A stretch of 64,000 bases of DNA from Allobosea sp. (lineage in GTDB: Bacteria > Pseudomonadota > Alphaproteobacteria > Rhizobiales > Beijerinckiaceae): positions 76,578 to 140,577 of the forward strand of contig JAAEQB010000031.1 in assembly GCA_024231975.1 (NCBI GenBank). Reading direction: 5' to 3'. The notes under the pieces were generated by a model. That model worked only from the letters and a program-made list of their open reading frames with translations, was not told where the DNA came from and made no database searches. Shown here in pieces: positions 43,785 to 51,273 of this stretch (position 1 is its first letter; each line of letters opens with the position of its first letter). Position numbers and translations under genes: made by a program.

Positions 43785-44832
43785 GGGCCAGCTCCGGCTG
43801 CATCGCCCCGGCATCGATCACAAGCCGCTCCCGCAGCAGCGGAACGACCTTCTCGGCGAAGCCGGCAAGCCCTTCCGCCATCGGATGGAAGCGCAGCATC
43901 AGGCAGTCGATGCCGATACGCGAATAGGTCTCGATCCGCTGCGCCAGCAGCTCCGGCGTGCCGACGAGGCCGGCGCCGAGCCCGCGCGCCGCCACCGCGG
44001 CGATGCGGCTGCGCTTGCCGTAATCCAGCATCTCCTCGGCCTGGGCATAGGCCTCGTCCAGCGTATCGGCGCAGATCACATGCGCGCTGAGCCCGATCCC
44101 GAGCTCGCGGCTGTGGCCAGCGGCGAGCGCCTTCATCTCGGCGATCTCCTGCGTCATCGCCACCAGATTGTCGTCATAGAGCCGATAGTCGGGCACGTAA
44201 TCGGCGAACCAGACATCGCAGCTTTCCGCCACCAGCGCCTTGCCCTCGGGCGAACGGCTGGCAGCATAGATCGGCGGCGGCGAACGACGCGCCTTCAAGG
44301 GCAGGCTCGCCTTGTCGACCGTGTAATAGCGGCCACTGAACGAGAACGCTTCTTGCATCCACAGGCCACGCAGCACCCGGACGAACTCGCCGAGGCGCGC
44401 TGCGCGATCGGCGCTGCTGTCCAGCCAGCCGCCATTGCCGAACAGGTTCAGCTCGTCCGGCCACCAGCCATTGACCAGGTTGATGGCGAAACGCCCGCCG
44501 CTGATCCGGTCGAGCGAGGCGCCCATCTTGGCCACGGCCTGCGGCGTGACGATGCCGGGATGGGCCGCGACCATCAGCTCCATCCGCTTCGTACGTTGCG
44601 ACAACGCCGAGGCCATGACCCAGGATTCGAGATCCGGACCGAGCCAGCGCTCGGCGATCAGCGAGATCGAGAAGCCCGCCTCCTCCGCCTGCTGCAGGAT
44701 GTGCGCGGCGAATTCGAAGGAAGTGTCGGCCACCTCGCCGGCACCGGCGGTGCCGAGCTCCGCGATCGCGCGCTCCATCTCGGGTTCGGCGCGAATGGTG
44801 TGGGGCAAGGGCGCCCAGATGCCCAGTCTCAT
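43777..44832 (-). CDS. Luciferase-like (LLM) FMNH2-dependent monooxygenase
   Basis: 351 residues. Group C flavin monooxygenase features are seen in FSISLIAERWLGPDLESWVMASALS, RISGGRFAINLVNGWWPDE and the YAASRSPEGKALVAESCDVWF segment. Enzymes of this class (alkanesulfonate, pyrimidine RutA or dibenzothiophene-type monooxygenases) need a separate reductase. The next gene upstream overlaps by 4 bp and encodes an FMN reductase, so the two form a two-component monooxygenase. Confidence 0.88.
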   Translation of the reverse strand: MRLGIWAPLPHTIRAEPEMERAIAELGTAGAGEVADTSFEFAAHILQQAEEAGFSISLIAERWLGPDLESWVMASALSQRTKRMELMVAAHPGIVTPQAVAKMGASLDRISGGRFAINLVNGWWPDELNLFGNGGWLDSSADRAARLGEFVRVLRGLWMQEAFSFSGRYYTVDKASLPLKARRSPPPIYAASRSPEGKALVAESCDVWFADYVPDYRLYDDNLVAMTQEIAEMKALAAGHSRELGIGLSAHVICADTLDEAYAQAEEMLDYGKRSRIAAVAARGLGAGLVGTPELLAQRIETYSRIGIDCLMLRFHPMAEGLAGFAEKVVPLLRERLVIDAGAMQPELAHG

Positions 44833-45482
44833 GGTACGCTCTCGATCGAAGCGAAGGACGCGGTGCGCTGCAGGGACGCCAGCCCGACCAGCGCAGCTGC
44901 CTGTCTCTGGGCGAAGGTGAGCACCTGCTCGCCGACGCGGCCGAGATCCGCCGCGACCGCTGGGTCGCTGCAAGCTCCACCTGCGAACAGGCCGGGCACG
45001 GTGCGGATCGTCGCGCCATAAGGCGTCGGCCAGGCGCGCAGTGCGTGGGCGATCGTCCGCAGCGTCGCCAACGTCTGGCCGGCGGCCTGCCAGCCGGCGG
45101 CGCAGGCGATCAGCCCGATCGGCACGCCGTCGAGATAGGGCCGCGTCTCTCCCGAGAGCTCTTCGGCATAGTCGAGCGCGTTCTTGATCAGGCCGGAGAC
45201 ACTGCCGTGATAGGCCGGGCTCGCGATGATCAGCCCGTCGCAATGCATCAGCGCCGAGACCAGCGCGGCAGCTACGTCATCGCGGCTCGCGATCCCCGGC
45301 TGATAGAGCGGCAGCAGCAGGTCGCGCCCGGCGAAGATGCGGATCTCGGCTTCGTCCACGATCGCCGCGCAGGCCTGGCGCAAGGCGAGCTCGGTCGAGG
45401 ATTGCTCACGGGGCGTGCCGCCGATGCCGACGATCAGCGGTTTGACGGCGGGCTTTCCGGCGGGTGGGGACGTGGCCAGCAT
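44829..45482 (-). CDS. NADPH-dependent FMN reductase
   Basis: 217 residues from ATG 45482 (MLATSPPAGKPAVKPLIVGIGGTPRE); a longer frame to 45605 runs through the control region. GIGGTPREQSSTELALRQA is the FMN phosphate loop and IIASPAYHGSVSGLIKNALDY the flavin-binding motif of the FMN_red family. It supplies FMNH2 to the LLM monooxygenase. It heads the three-gene minus-strand operon. Confidence 0.87.
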   Translation of the reverse strand: MLATSPPAGKPAVKPLIVGIGGTPREQSSTELALRQACAAIVDEAEIRIFAGRDLLLPLYQPGIASRDDVAAALVSALMHCDGLIIASPAYHGSVSGLIKNALDYAEELSGETRPYLDGVPIGLIACAAGWQAAGQTLATLRTIAHALRAWPTPYGATIRTVPGLFAGGACSDPAVAADLGRVGEQVLTFAQRQAAALVGLASLQRTASFASIESVP

Positions 45483-45596
45483 GGTCTCCGGCTCGAACAG
45501 GACAGGTAAGCCCACAAGACCGGGGCGGCGCCCCTCCGTCCAAGGCCGTTTCGTCATCGCCCCATAAGCGGATTGCATGCAGCCCCAATCAAATAC

Positions 45597-45604
45597 TGTT
45601 GACA
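45597..45604. promoter_or_regulatory. TGTTGACA dyad site in the flavin-reductase/TctC divergent region
   Basis: TACTGTTGACACTA has TGT-N2-ACA with flanking TA pairs. No good -10 box follows at -35 spacing, so it looks like an operator rather than part of a plus-strand promoter. It is 115 bp upstream of the FMN reductase start. Confidence 0.45.
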
Positions 45605-45771
45605 CTAATCGCTATCAGCCTTGCACCTCTCCGACGCGCGCTATCCATGCACCACACCGACTCCAGCCGGTGATGACCACACAGCAGCATCCGGTTACGG
45701 CTTCCTCTGCCCGCGGCAGCTTGGCCGGCCGCCTTTTGCGACACATGCCGAAATATGCGCCAGCCACCGCA

Positions 45772-45796
45772 GCAAGAAGTGTTGACATTTTCTTGC
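45772..45796. promoter_or_regulatory. 25-bp extended palindrome around TGTTGACA, upstream of TctC
   Basis: GCAAGAA, then G-TGT-TG-ACA-TT, then TTCTTGC: the outer 7-bp arms are exact reverse complements and the TGT-ACA core sits within half a base of the centre. It is 84 bp before the tctC start. It is the most symmetric of the four TGTTGACA sites and probably the strongest operator. The rest of 45483-45880 shows no gene. Confidence 0.6.
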
Positions 45797-45880
45797 ATAC
45801 AGCAAAGGCTCAGACATCGAGCTTGGCCAGGGCCCTTGCCCGCCACGCACCGATCAGGGCCGAACGAGGGAAGAAGACCG

Positions 45881-46864
45881 ATGAGCGGGATGGACGATAC
45901 GGGGATCGGGAGGCGCGCCCTCCTCGGCGGGCTGGCCGCGACGGCCGGGCTCGGCCTGGCGAGCCGGGCGGCTTGGGCCTTTCCGACGCAGCCGATCACC
46001 TTCGTCGTGCCCTATGCACCCGGCTCGACCGACCAGTTCGCTCGCGCCTTCGGCACCGAGATGGAGAAGGTCCTCGGCAAGAATGTGCTGGTCGAGACCC
46101 GGCCGGGCGCCGGCGGCACGATCGGCGCGAACTACGTCGCCAAATCGGCCAAGCCCGACGGCCACACCTTGCTGTTCTCGACCTCGGCGCCGCTCTCGGT
46201 CGCGCCGCACCAGAACCAGCTGCCCTATGCGGTCTCCGACCTGCGGCCGGTCGCGCGCGTCGGGCTCGGCCCCAACGTCATGGGAGCCCGCATCGGCGCG
46301 CCCTTCAACGACGTGAAGAGCCTCGTCGCCTATGCCAAGGCCAATCCTGAGAAGGTCACCTTCGGCAGCGCCGGCACCGGCGGCGGCACGCATCTCTCCG
46401 GCGAGGCCTTCGCGCTCGCCGCCGACATCAAGCTGACCCATGTGCCCTTCCCCGGCGCGACGCCGGCGGTGGCGGCAACGGTCGGCGGCACCATCGACCT
46501 CGCACTCGGCTTCGCCCAGTCGATCGTGCCGCAGGCTAAGGGCGGGCGCATGGTCGCGATCGCCCAGTTCGGCAAGACGCGCGCCAAGATCCTGCCGGAT
46601 GTACCGACTTTCGCCGAATCCGGCGTCGACCTCGCCCTCTCGCCGCTGGTCGGCATCTGGGCGCCGAAGGCGACGCCCGACGCAGTGGTCCAGCAGCTCG
46701 CCGCCGCGATCGAGAAGGCCGCCACCGGTCCGGCCGTCGTCGCCTTCTCGCAAAGCACGATGACCGAGGTCGAGTTCGCCGGCCCCGACATCTTCGGCCG
46801 CGAGATCGCCGAGGAAAGCGCGATGATGAAGCCGCTTCTCATCAAGCTCGGCCTGGCCAAGTGA
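45881..46864 (+). CDS. tctC: Tripartite tricarboxylate transporter substrate-binding protein
   Basis: 327 residues from ATG 45881 with GAGGGAAGAAG upstream. Twin-arginine-like signal GRRALLGGLAATAGLGLASRAAWA. The mature part has the Bug/TctC features PITFVVPYAPGSTDQFAR, VETRPGAGGTIGANYVAK and PDVPTFAESGVDL. It captures a carboxylate in the periplasm for TctAB. Possible ligands are citrate-like tricarboxylates or other carboxylates, since Bug proteins are diverse. Confidence 0.9.
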   Translation: MSGMDDTGIGRRALLGGLAATAGLGLASRAAWAFPTQPITFVVPYAPGSTDQFARAFGTEMEKVLGKNVLVETRPGAGGTIGANYVAKSAKPDGHTLLFSTSAPLSVAPHQNQLPYAVSDLRPVARVGLGPNVMGARIGAPFNDVKSLVAYAKANPEKVTFGSAGTGGGTHLSGEAFALAADIKLTHVPFPGATPAVAATVGGTIDLALGFAQSIVPQAKGGRMVAIAQFGKTRAKILPDVPTFAESGVDLALSPLVGIWAPKATPDAVVQQLAAAIEKAATGPAVVAFSQSTMTEVEFAGPDIFGREIAEESAMMKPLLIKLGLAK

Positions 46865-47346
46865 CCGGAAAAACCAGCAGCCTGGCCGAGACCCTGCGGC
46901 CGCGCCTCGGCGCGGTCGCAGGCGTCCTGTGCGGCTTGGTCGGGACCTTCGCCTCGCTGCAGCTGCCGCTCGGCACGAGCCGGCTGCTCGGCCCGGGCGC
47001 AGTGCCGCTGCTGCTCTCGCTGGCGATGGTCGGGCTGAGCCTTGCTCTGTTCGTCAAGCCTGGCACCGACGGGGCCGACGAGGATGAGGAGGATGGCGGC
47101 CTGCACGGCGCGGCGATGGTCGCGCTCGTCGCGCTCATGATCGGCGCCTTCGCGCTGCTGCTGACCTGGCTCGGCTTCATCGTCGCCGGCACCATGCTGA
47201 TGTACGGCCTCTACGCCATCGGCGAGGAAAGGCTGGTCTCGGCGAAAGCCCTCCTCCGGGCCGTGCTGACCGCGCTCGCCGCCTATCTGCTCTTCGTCGT
47301 CGCGCTCTCGGTCAACATGCCGGCCGGCACGCTCTGGGGTTATTGA
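46861..47346 (+). CDS. tctB: Tripartite tricarboxylate transporter small membrane subunit
   Basis: 161 residues starting at GTG 46861, in a GTGA overlap with the tctC stop. Four membrane helices are apparent with a charged loop DGADEDEEDGG between the second and third. Its stop overlaps the tctA start (TGATG). It is the small integral membrane partner of TctA. Confidence 0.87.
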   Translation: MTGKTSSLAETLRPRLGAVAGVLCGLVGTFASLQLPLGTSRLLGPGAVPLLLSLAMVGLSLALFVKPGTDGADEDEEDGGLHGAAMVALVALMIGAFALLLTWLGFIVAGTMLMYGLYAIGEERLVSAKALLRAVLTALAAYLLFVVALSVNMPAGTLWGY

Positions 47347-48845
47347 TGGAAGGCTTGCTCGGAGGGTTCATCGTCGCCCTGAAGCCGATGAACCTGGTCT
47401 TCTGCTTCGCCGGCGCGTCGATCGGCACGCTGATCGGCGTTCTGCCGGGGCTCGGGCCCACGGCGGCGATCGCGATGCTGCTGCCGTTGACGATCGGGCT
47501 CGACCCGGTCTCGGCGATCATCATGATCGCCGGCATCTATTACGGCGCCAGCTATGGCGGCTCGACCACGGCGATCCTCGTCAAGATTCCCGGCGAGGCC
47601 CAGAGCGTCGTCACCTGCCTCGACGGCTACAAGATGGCGCAGCAGGGCCGCGCCGGCAGCGCCATCGCCATCGCCGCGATCGGCTCCTTCGTCGCCGGCA
47701 CCGTCGGCGCGCTCGCCATTGGCCTGATCAGCATGCCGCTGGTCGAGTTCGCCATCCGCTTCGGCCCGGCCGAGAACCTGTCGCTGCTGCTGCTCGGCTT
47801 CATCGTCATCCTGGTCCTGGCCAAGGGCAATGTCGTCAAGTCGCTGATCATGATCGCCGCCGGCCTCCTGCTCAGCATGGTCGGGCAGGACGTCATTACC
47901 GGCCAGCCGCGCTTCACCCTCGGCATCCCCGAGCTCACCGACGGCTTTGGCGTCGTCGTGGTCGCCATGGGCATCTTCGGCCTCGGCGAGGTCTTCGAGA
48001 ACGTCGAGAAGTTCCGCACCCGCTCGATGCAGGCGGTCCCTGTCGGCAGCCTGATGCCGACCAAGGAGGACTGGAAGCGTTCGGCCATGCCGATCGCCCG
48101 CGGCTCGGTGCTCGGCTTCCTGATCGGCCTGCTGCCAGGCGGCGGGGCGACGCTCGCCTCCTTCATCTCCTATGGCGTCGAGAAGAAGTTCACCAAGCAT
48201 CCGGAGGAGTTCGGCAACGGCGCCGTCGAGGGCGTCGCCGGGCCGGAAGCGGCCAACAATGCCGGTGCCGCCGGCTCCTTCATCCCGCTGCTGGCGCTCG
48301 GCCTGCCCGGCAATCCCGTCACCGCCCTGCTGCTGGGGGCGCTGATCGTCCACAACGTCACGCCCGGCCCGCTGATGATCCAGGAGCGGCCGGAGATCTT
48401 CTGGGGCGTGATCGCCTCGATGTATGTCGGCAACGTCATGCTGGTGGCGCTGAACCTGCCGCTGATCGGCATCTGGGTGCAGCTCCTGAAGGTGCCCTAT
48501 CGCGCGCTCTACGCCGCGTTGATCCTGTTTATGATCATCGGCGCCTACTCGCTCAACAACAATCCGGTCGAGGTGCTGCTCCTGCTGCTGTTCGGCGTGC
48601 TCGGCTACGGCCTGCGCAAGCTGCGCTTCGACACCGCGCCGCTGATCCTCGCCTTCGTGCTGGGCGGGCCGATCGAGTTCAACCTGCGCCAGACCATGAT
48701 GCTGGCGCGCGATCCGCTCGACTATCTGATGGGCCGGCCGATCGCCTTGACCATCCTGGCTTTCGGCCTGCTGCTGATCGTGCTGCCGATGTTCTCGAAA
48801 GTGCGGCAGAAGCTGATGGTGGCAAGGGCTGTCAATGAGCTTTGA
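47346..48845 (+). CDS. tctA: Tripartite tricarboxylate transporter large membrane subunit
   Basis: 499 residues from ATG 47346. The family motifs GVLPGLGPTAAIAMLLPLT near residue 30, GLLPGGGATLASFISYGVEK and the C-half GVAGPEAANNAGAAGSFIP are intact; about eleven membrane segments. It is the sodium- or proton-coupled permease. The following small gene starts 11 bp before its end, extending the operon. Confidence 0.92.
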   Translation: MEGLLGGFIVALKPMNLVFCFAGASIGTLIGVLPGLGPTAAIAMLLPLTIGLDPVSAIIMIAGIYYGASYGGSTTAILVKIPGEAQSVVTCLDGYKMAQQGRAGSAIAIAAIGSFVAGTVGALAIGLISMPLVEFAIRFGPAENLSLLLLGFIVILVLAKGNVVKSLIMIAAGLLLSMVGQDVITGQPRFTLGIPELTDGFGVVVVAMGIFGLGEVFENVEKFRTRSMQAVPVGSLMPTKEDWKRSAMPIARGSVLGFLIGLLPGGGATLASFISYGVEKKFTKHPEEFGNGAVEGVAGPEAANNAGAAGSFIPLLALGLPGNPVTALLLGALIVHNVTPGPLMIQERPEIFWGVIASMYVGNVMLVALNLPLIGIWVQLLKVPYRALYAALILFMIIGAYSLNNNPVEVLLLLLFGVLGYGLRKLRFDTAPLILAFVLGGPIEFNLRQTMMLARDPLDYLMGRPIALTILAFGLLLIVLPMFSKVRQKLMVARAVNEL

Positions 48846-49275
48846 AGCGATCCTCTCCCCTGCCCTGGCAGCCGAGCGTCATGACGGGCCGAGAGCCCTG
48901 GCGCTCCGCTATCTCGCGGCGATGGAGCGGCGCGATCTCGACACCGCCCGCGGCTTCGTGACGGCCGATGCCGAATTCATCTTCCCCGGCGGCGCTAAGC
49001 GCAGCGATCTTTCGGCGATCGTCACGGGCTCGTCCGGCCGCTATCGCACCATCGCCAAGCATGTCGAGCGCTGCGATCTCTGCAAGGAGCCGGACGGCTC
49101 GGCCATCGTTTATGTCCTCGGCAGCCTCTACGGCCAGTGGCCTGACGGCACCGCCTTCTCCGGCATCCGCTTCGTCGACCGCTTCGAGATCGTCGGCGGA
49201 TTGATCCGGCGTCAGGAGGTCTGGAACGACAGCGGCGAGATGCGCCTGGCTGCGCAGAGTCGGGACGGCGGCTGA
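48835..49275 (+). CDS. NTF2/SnoaL-like small protein
   Basis: 146 residues. The order ALALRYLAAMERRDLDTARGFVTADAEFIFPGG and the later FSGIRFVDRFEIVGGLIRRQEVWNDSGEM fit the SnoaL-like (nuclear transport factor 2) fold, which in such operons may be an isomerase, hydratase or ligand-binding protein. It overlaps tctA by 11 bp. Function is unknown; it may act on the imported compound. Confidence 0.7.
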   Translation: MSFEAILSPALAAERHDGPRALALRYLAAMERRDLDTARGFVTADAEFIFPGGAKRSDLSAIVTGSSGRYRTIAKHVERCDLCKEPDGSAIVYVLGSLYGQWPDGTAFSGIRFVDRFEIVGGLIRRQEVWNDSGEMRLAAQSRDGG

Positions 49276-49350
49276 AGCCTCGGCGCGACGGGTAGCTGGG
49301 AACGGGACATTCGCCGCCTCGATCCGGGCCGGGAGGCAGCGCAGCAGCGG

Positions 49351-49379
49351 TTGACAGAGCCGAGATTTCGGCACGTACT
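49351..49379 (+). promoter_or_regulatory. Predicted promoter of the small RNA/leader
   Basis: TTGACA (49351-49356) is followed at 17 bp by CGTACT (49374-49379), a weak -10. The spacer holds GCCGA-N4-TCGGC (49359-49372), which could be an operator. Transcription would begin near 49386. Confidence 0.4.
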
Positions 49380-49385
49380 GAGCCT

Positions 49386-49499
49386 GCTAGGTGACTTGTG
49401 CTGGATGCCTCCTCTCTGAGCCGGGCTTCCAGGGAAACATTTCGAACCGGCGCTTTTCCTCTGAGCCCGCAAGGGCCAGGGCGAAGCGCCGGTTTTTTT
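49386..49499 (+). ncRNA. Candidate small RNA or 5' attenuator leader (about 114 nt)
   Basis: The 262-bp gap before the amidohydrolase has no gene but holds a structured segment that ends in a textbook intrinsic terminator. CTCTGAGCC occurs twice in the segment (around 49414 and 49460), and GCCTCCTC near 49408 is an anti-Shine-Dalgarno-like stretch in the unpaired 5' part. The block GGGAAACATTTCGAACCGGCG looks highly constrained. In form it recalls alphaproteobacterial trans-acting sRNAs such as the suhB/mmgR family in Rfam; I cannot verify that assignment here. Because an amidohydrolase gene starts 38 bp after the terminator, it could instead be a leader attenuator. Confidence 0.55.
49445..49499 (+). 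terminator. Strong intrinsic terminator
   Basis: AACCGGCGCTT (49445-49455) pairs exactly with AAGCGCCGGTT (49484-49494), and seven T residues follow (49493-49499). A small inner hairpin GCCC-GCAA-GGGC (49465-49476) lies in the loop. It is by far the cleanest rho-independent terminator in the window. Confidence 0.88.
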
Positions 49500-49537
49500 G
49501 TTTCGGTCACCCCAACGTCGCTTGCGAGGGGATAGGG

Positions 49538-51208
49538 ATGACCGACAGGCCTAACACAGCAGAGCCCGCTCCCACCGCCGAGATGATCCTGCACAACGGC
49601 GTGATCCGCACGATGGACGCGGCGAACCCCCTCGCGGAGGCCCTCGCCGTTGCCGGCGGCAGGATCGTCGAGCTCGGCACGCAGGCCGAGGTCATGGCTC
49701 TGCGGACGGAAGCGACTGTTCTCGTCGATCTCGGCGGCCGCATGCTGATGCCCGGCCTGATCGATTTCCATGTCCACCTCCTCCCCAGCATGATCGCGCG
49801 CCTCCACACGACGGCGCTCGACACGGCCGACGATTTCGACACGATCCTGGGCAAGATCGAAGCGGCCTGCGCCCGGCGGGACGGGCGCGATTGGGTCGTC
49901 GCCGGCTCCTACGGAGCGCTCGCTCTGCGCCGGATGCGCGAGCCCGGCGCGCTGGCGGCCTTGGATGCGGTCAGTCGCGGTCGGCCCGTCGCGATGCAGC
50001 ACCTCAGCGGCCATGGCTATTTCGCCAACTCCGCCGCCTTGCGGATCGCAGGCATCGATGCCGCGACGCCGAACCCGCCGGATGGTGAGATCGTCAAGGA
50101 CGCCGCGGGACAGCCGACAGGCCTGCTCATCGAGTCCGGTGCCTGGCCCGTCACCGACGCCATCCCCGAACTCACCGCTGCCGGGAAGGCCGAGGCGGCG
50201 CGCGCCTCGATCGCCTACCTCAACAGCCTCGGCATCACCGGCTTCGCCGATGCGTCGGCAAGCCTGGAGATGCTGAACCACTACCGGGCTCTCGACGATG
50301 CCGGCGCCCTGACCTGCTGGGCCGCCTTCCATCTCGCTCTGAGCCCGACCTGCTCGGGCTATGCGGCCGACGACGCCAAGCTCATGCGCGAGCAGCGCCG
50401 CGAACTCTGCGGCCCGCATATGAACGCCGATTTCGCCAAGATCTTCCTCGATGGCGTGCCCTCGCTGCGCACGGCCGCGATGCTCGCCCCCTATGCCAGC
50501 GCGCCCGACGAGGCGCCGGTCGCGACCTCGCTGACTTTGGACGAGCTGACCGAGGCGATCGCGGATTTCGATCGCGACGGCCTGGGCGTGAAAGTGCATG
50601 CCGTCGGCGATCGCGCCATCCGGATGGTGCTCGATGCGGTCGAGCAGGTGCGCCGTCGCAATGGCCCCGATGGGCCGCAGCACCAGATCGCCCATGGCCA
50701 GTTCATCACGGCGGCTGACATCCCGCGCCTGGCGAAGCTCAACGTCCTCCACGACATGTGTCCGCCGCTCTGGCATCCCAATTCTGCGAGCCTGACGCAT
50801 GAGCGGATGGTCGGGCCCGAGCGCTATGCGACGGTCTGGCCGGTGCGCGACATCCTCGCCTCGGGTGCGGCGGTCGTCGCCGCCTCCGACTGGCGCACGA
50901 TCGCGCCCGACCTCGATCCCTGGGAAGCCATGTGTGGCCTCGTCACCCGGCGCGACCCGACCGGGCGTCACGATGGCGCGCACGCGCCTGACCAAGCGGT
51001 GAGCGTCGCCGAGGCCCTGCCGCTCTATACGACCAACCCGGCCGTGGCGATGCGCCTTGGCCATCGCACCGGCCGGCTCGCGCCGGGCTTGTCGGCGGAC
51101 ATGATCATGCTGGATCGCGACCTGATGACGATCGATCCGCTGGCGATCGCACAGACGAAGGTTTTGGCCACCTGGTTCGAGGGCAGGCTCGTCCATGGCA
51201 GCGCCTGA
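49538..51208 (+). CDS. Amidohydrolase of the YtcJ-like family (Amidohydro_3)
   Basis: 556 residues from ATG 49538, with GAGGGGATAGGG upstream. N-terminal metal motif DFHVHLLPS after MPGLI, further ligand His in VHAVGDRAIR and the closing LAPGLSADMIMLDRDLM typical of YtcJ/exoenzyme-regulatory-type metal-dependent hydrolases. Substrate is likely an amide or ring; the family is poorly characterised. The next gene is a peptide-type binding protein 65 bp downstream, so both may serve one nutrient. Confidence 0.85.
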   Translation: MTDRPNTAEPAPTAEMILHNGVIRTMDAANPLAEALAVAGGRIVELGTQAEVMALRTEATVLVDLGGRMLMPGLIDFHVHLLPSMIARLHTTALDTADDFDTILGKIEAACARRDGRDWVVAGSYGALALRRMREPGALAALDAVSRGRPVAMQHLSGHGYFANSAALRIAGIDAATPNPPDGEIVKDAAGQPTGLLIESGAWPVTDAIPELTAAGKAEAARASIAYLNSLGITGFADASASLEMLNHYRALDDAGALTCWAAFHLALSPTCSGYAADDAKLMREQRRELCGPHMNADFAKIFLDGVPSLRTAAMLAPYASAPDEAPVATSLTLDELTEAIADFDRDGLGVKVHAVGDRAIRMVLDAVEQVRRRNGPDGPQHQIAHGQFITAADIPRLAKLNVLHDMCPPLWHPNSASLTHERMVGPERYATVWPVRDILASGAAVVAASDWRTIAPDLDPWEAMCGLVTRRDPTGRHDGAHAPDQAVSVAEALPLYTTNPAVAMRLGHRTGRLAPGLSADMIMLDRDLMTIDPLAIAQTKVLATWFEGRLVHGSA

Positions 51209-51273
51209 AGAAACCGCCGCGGCACAGCCGGAATGACATGACGACACAATCGACAAGAGGGGAGATCGGAAGC

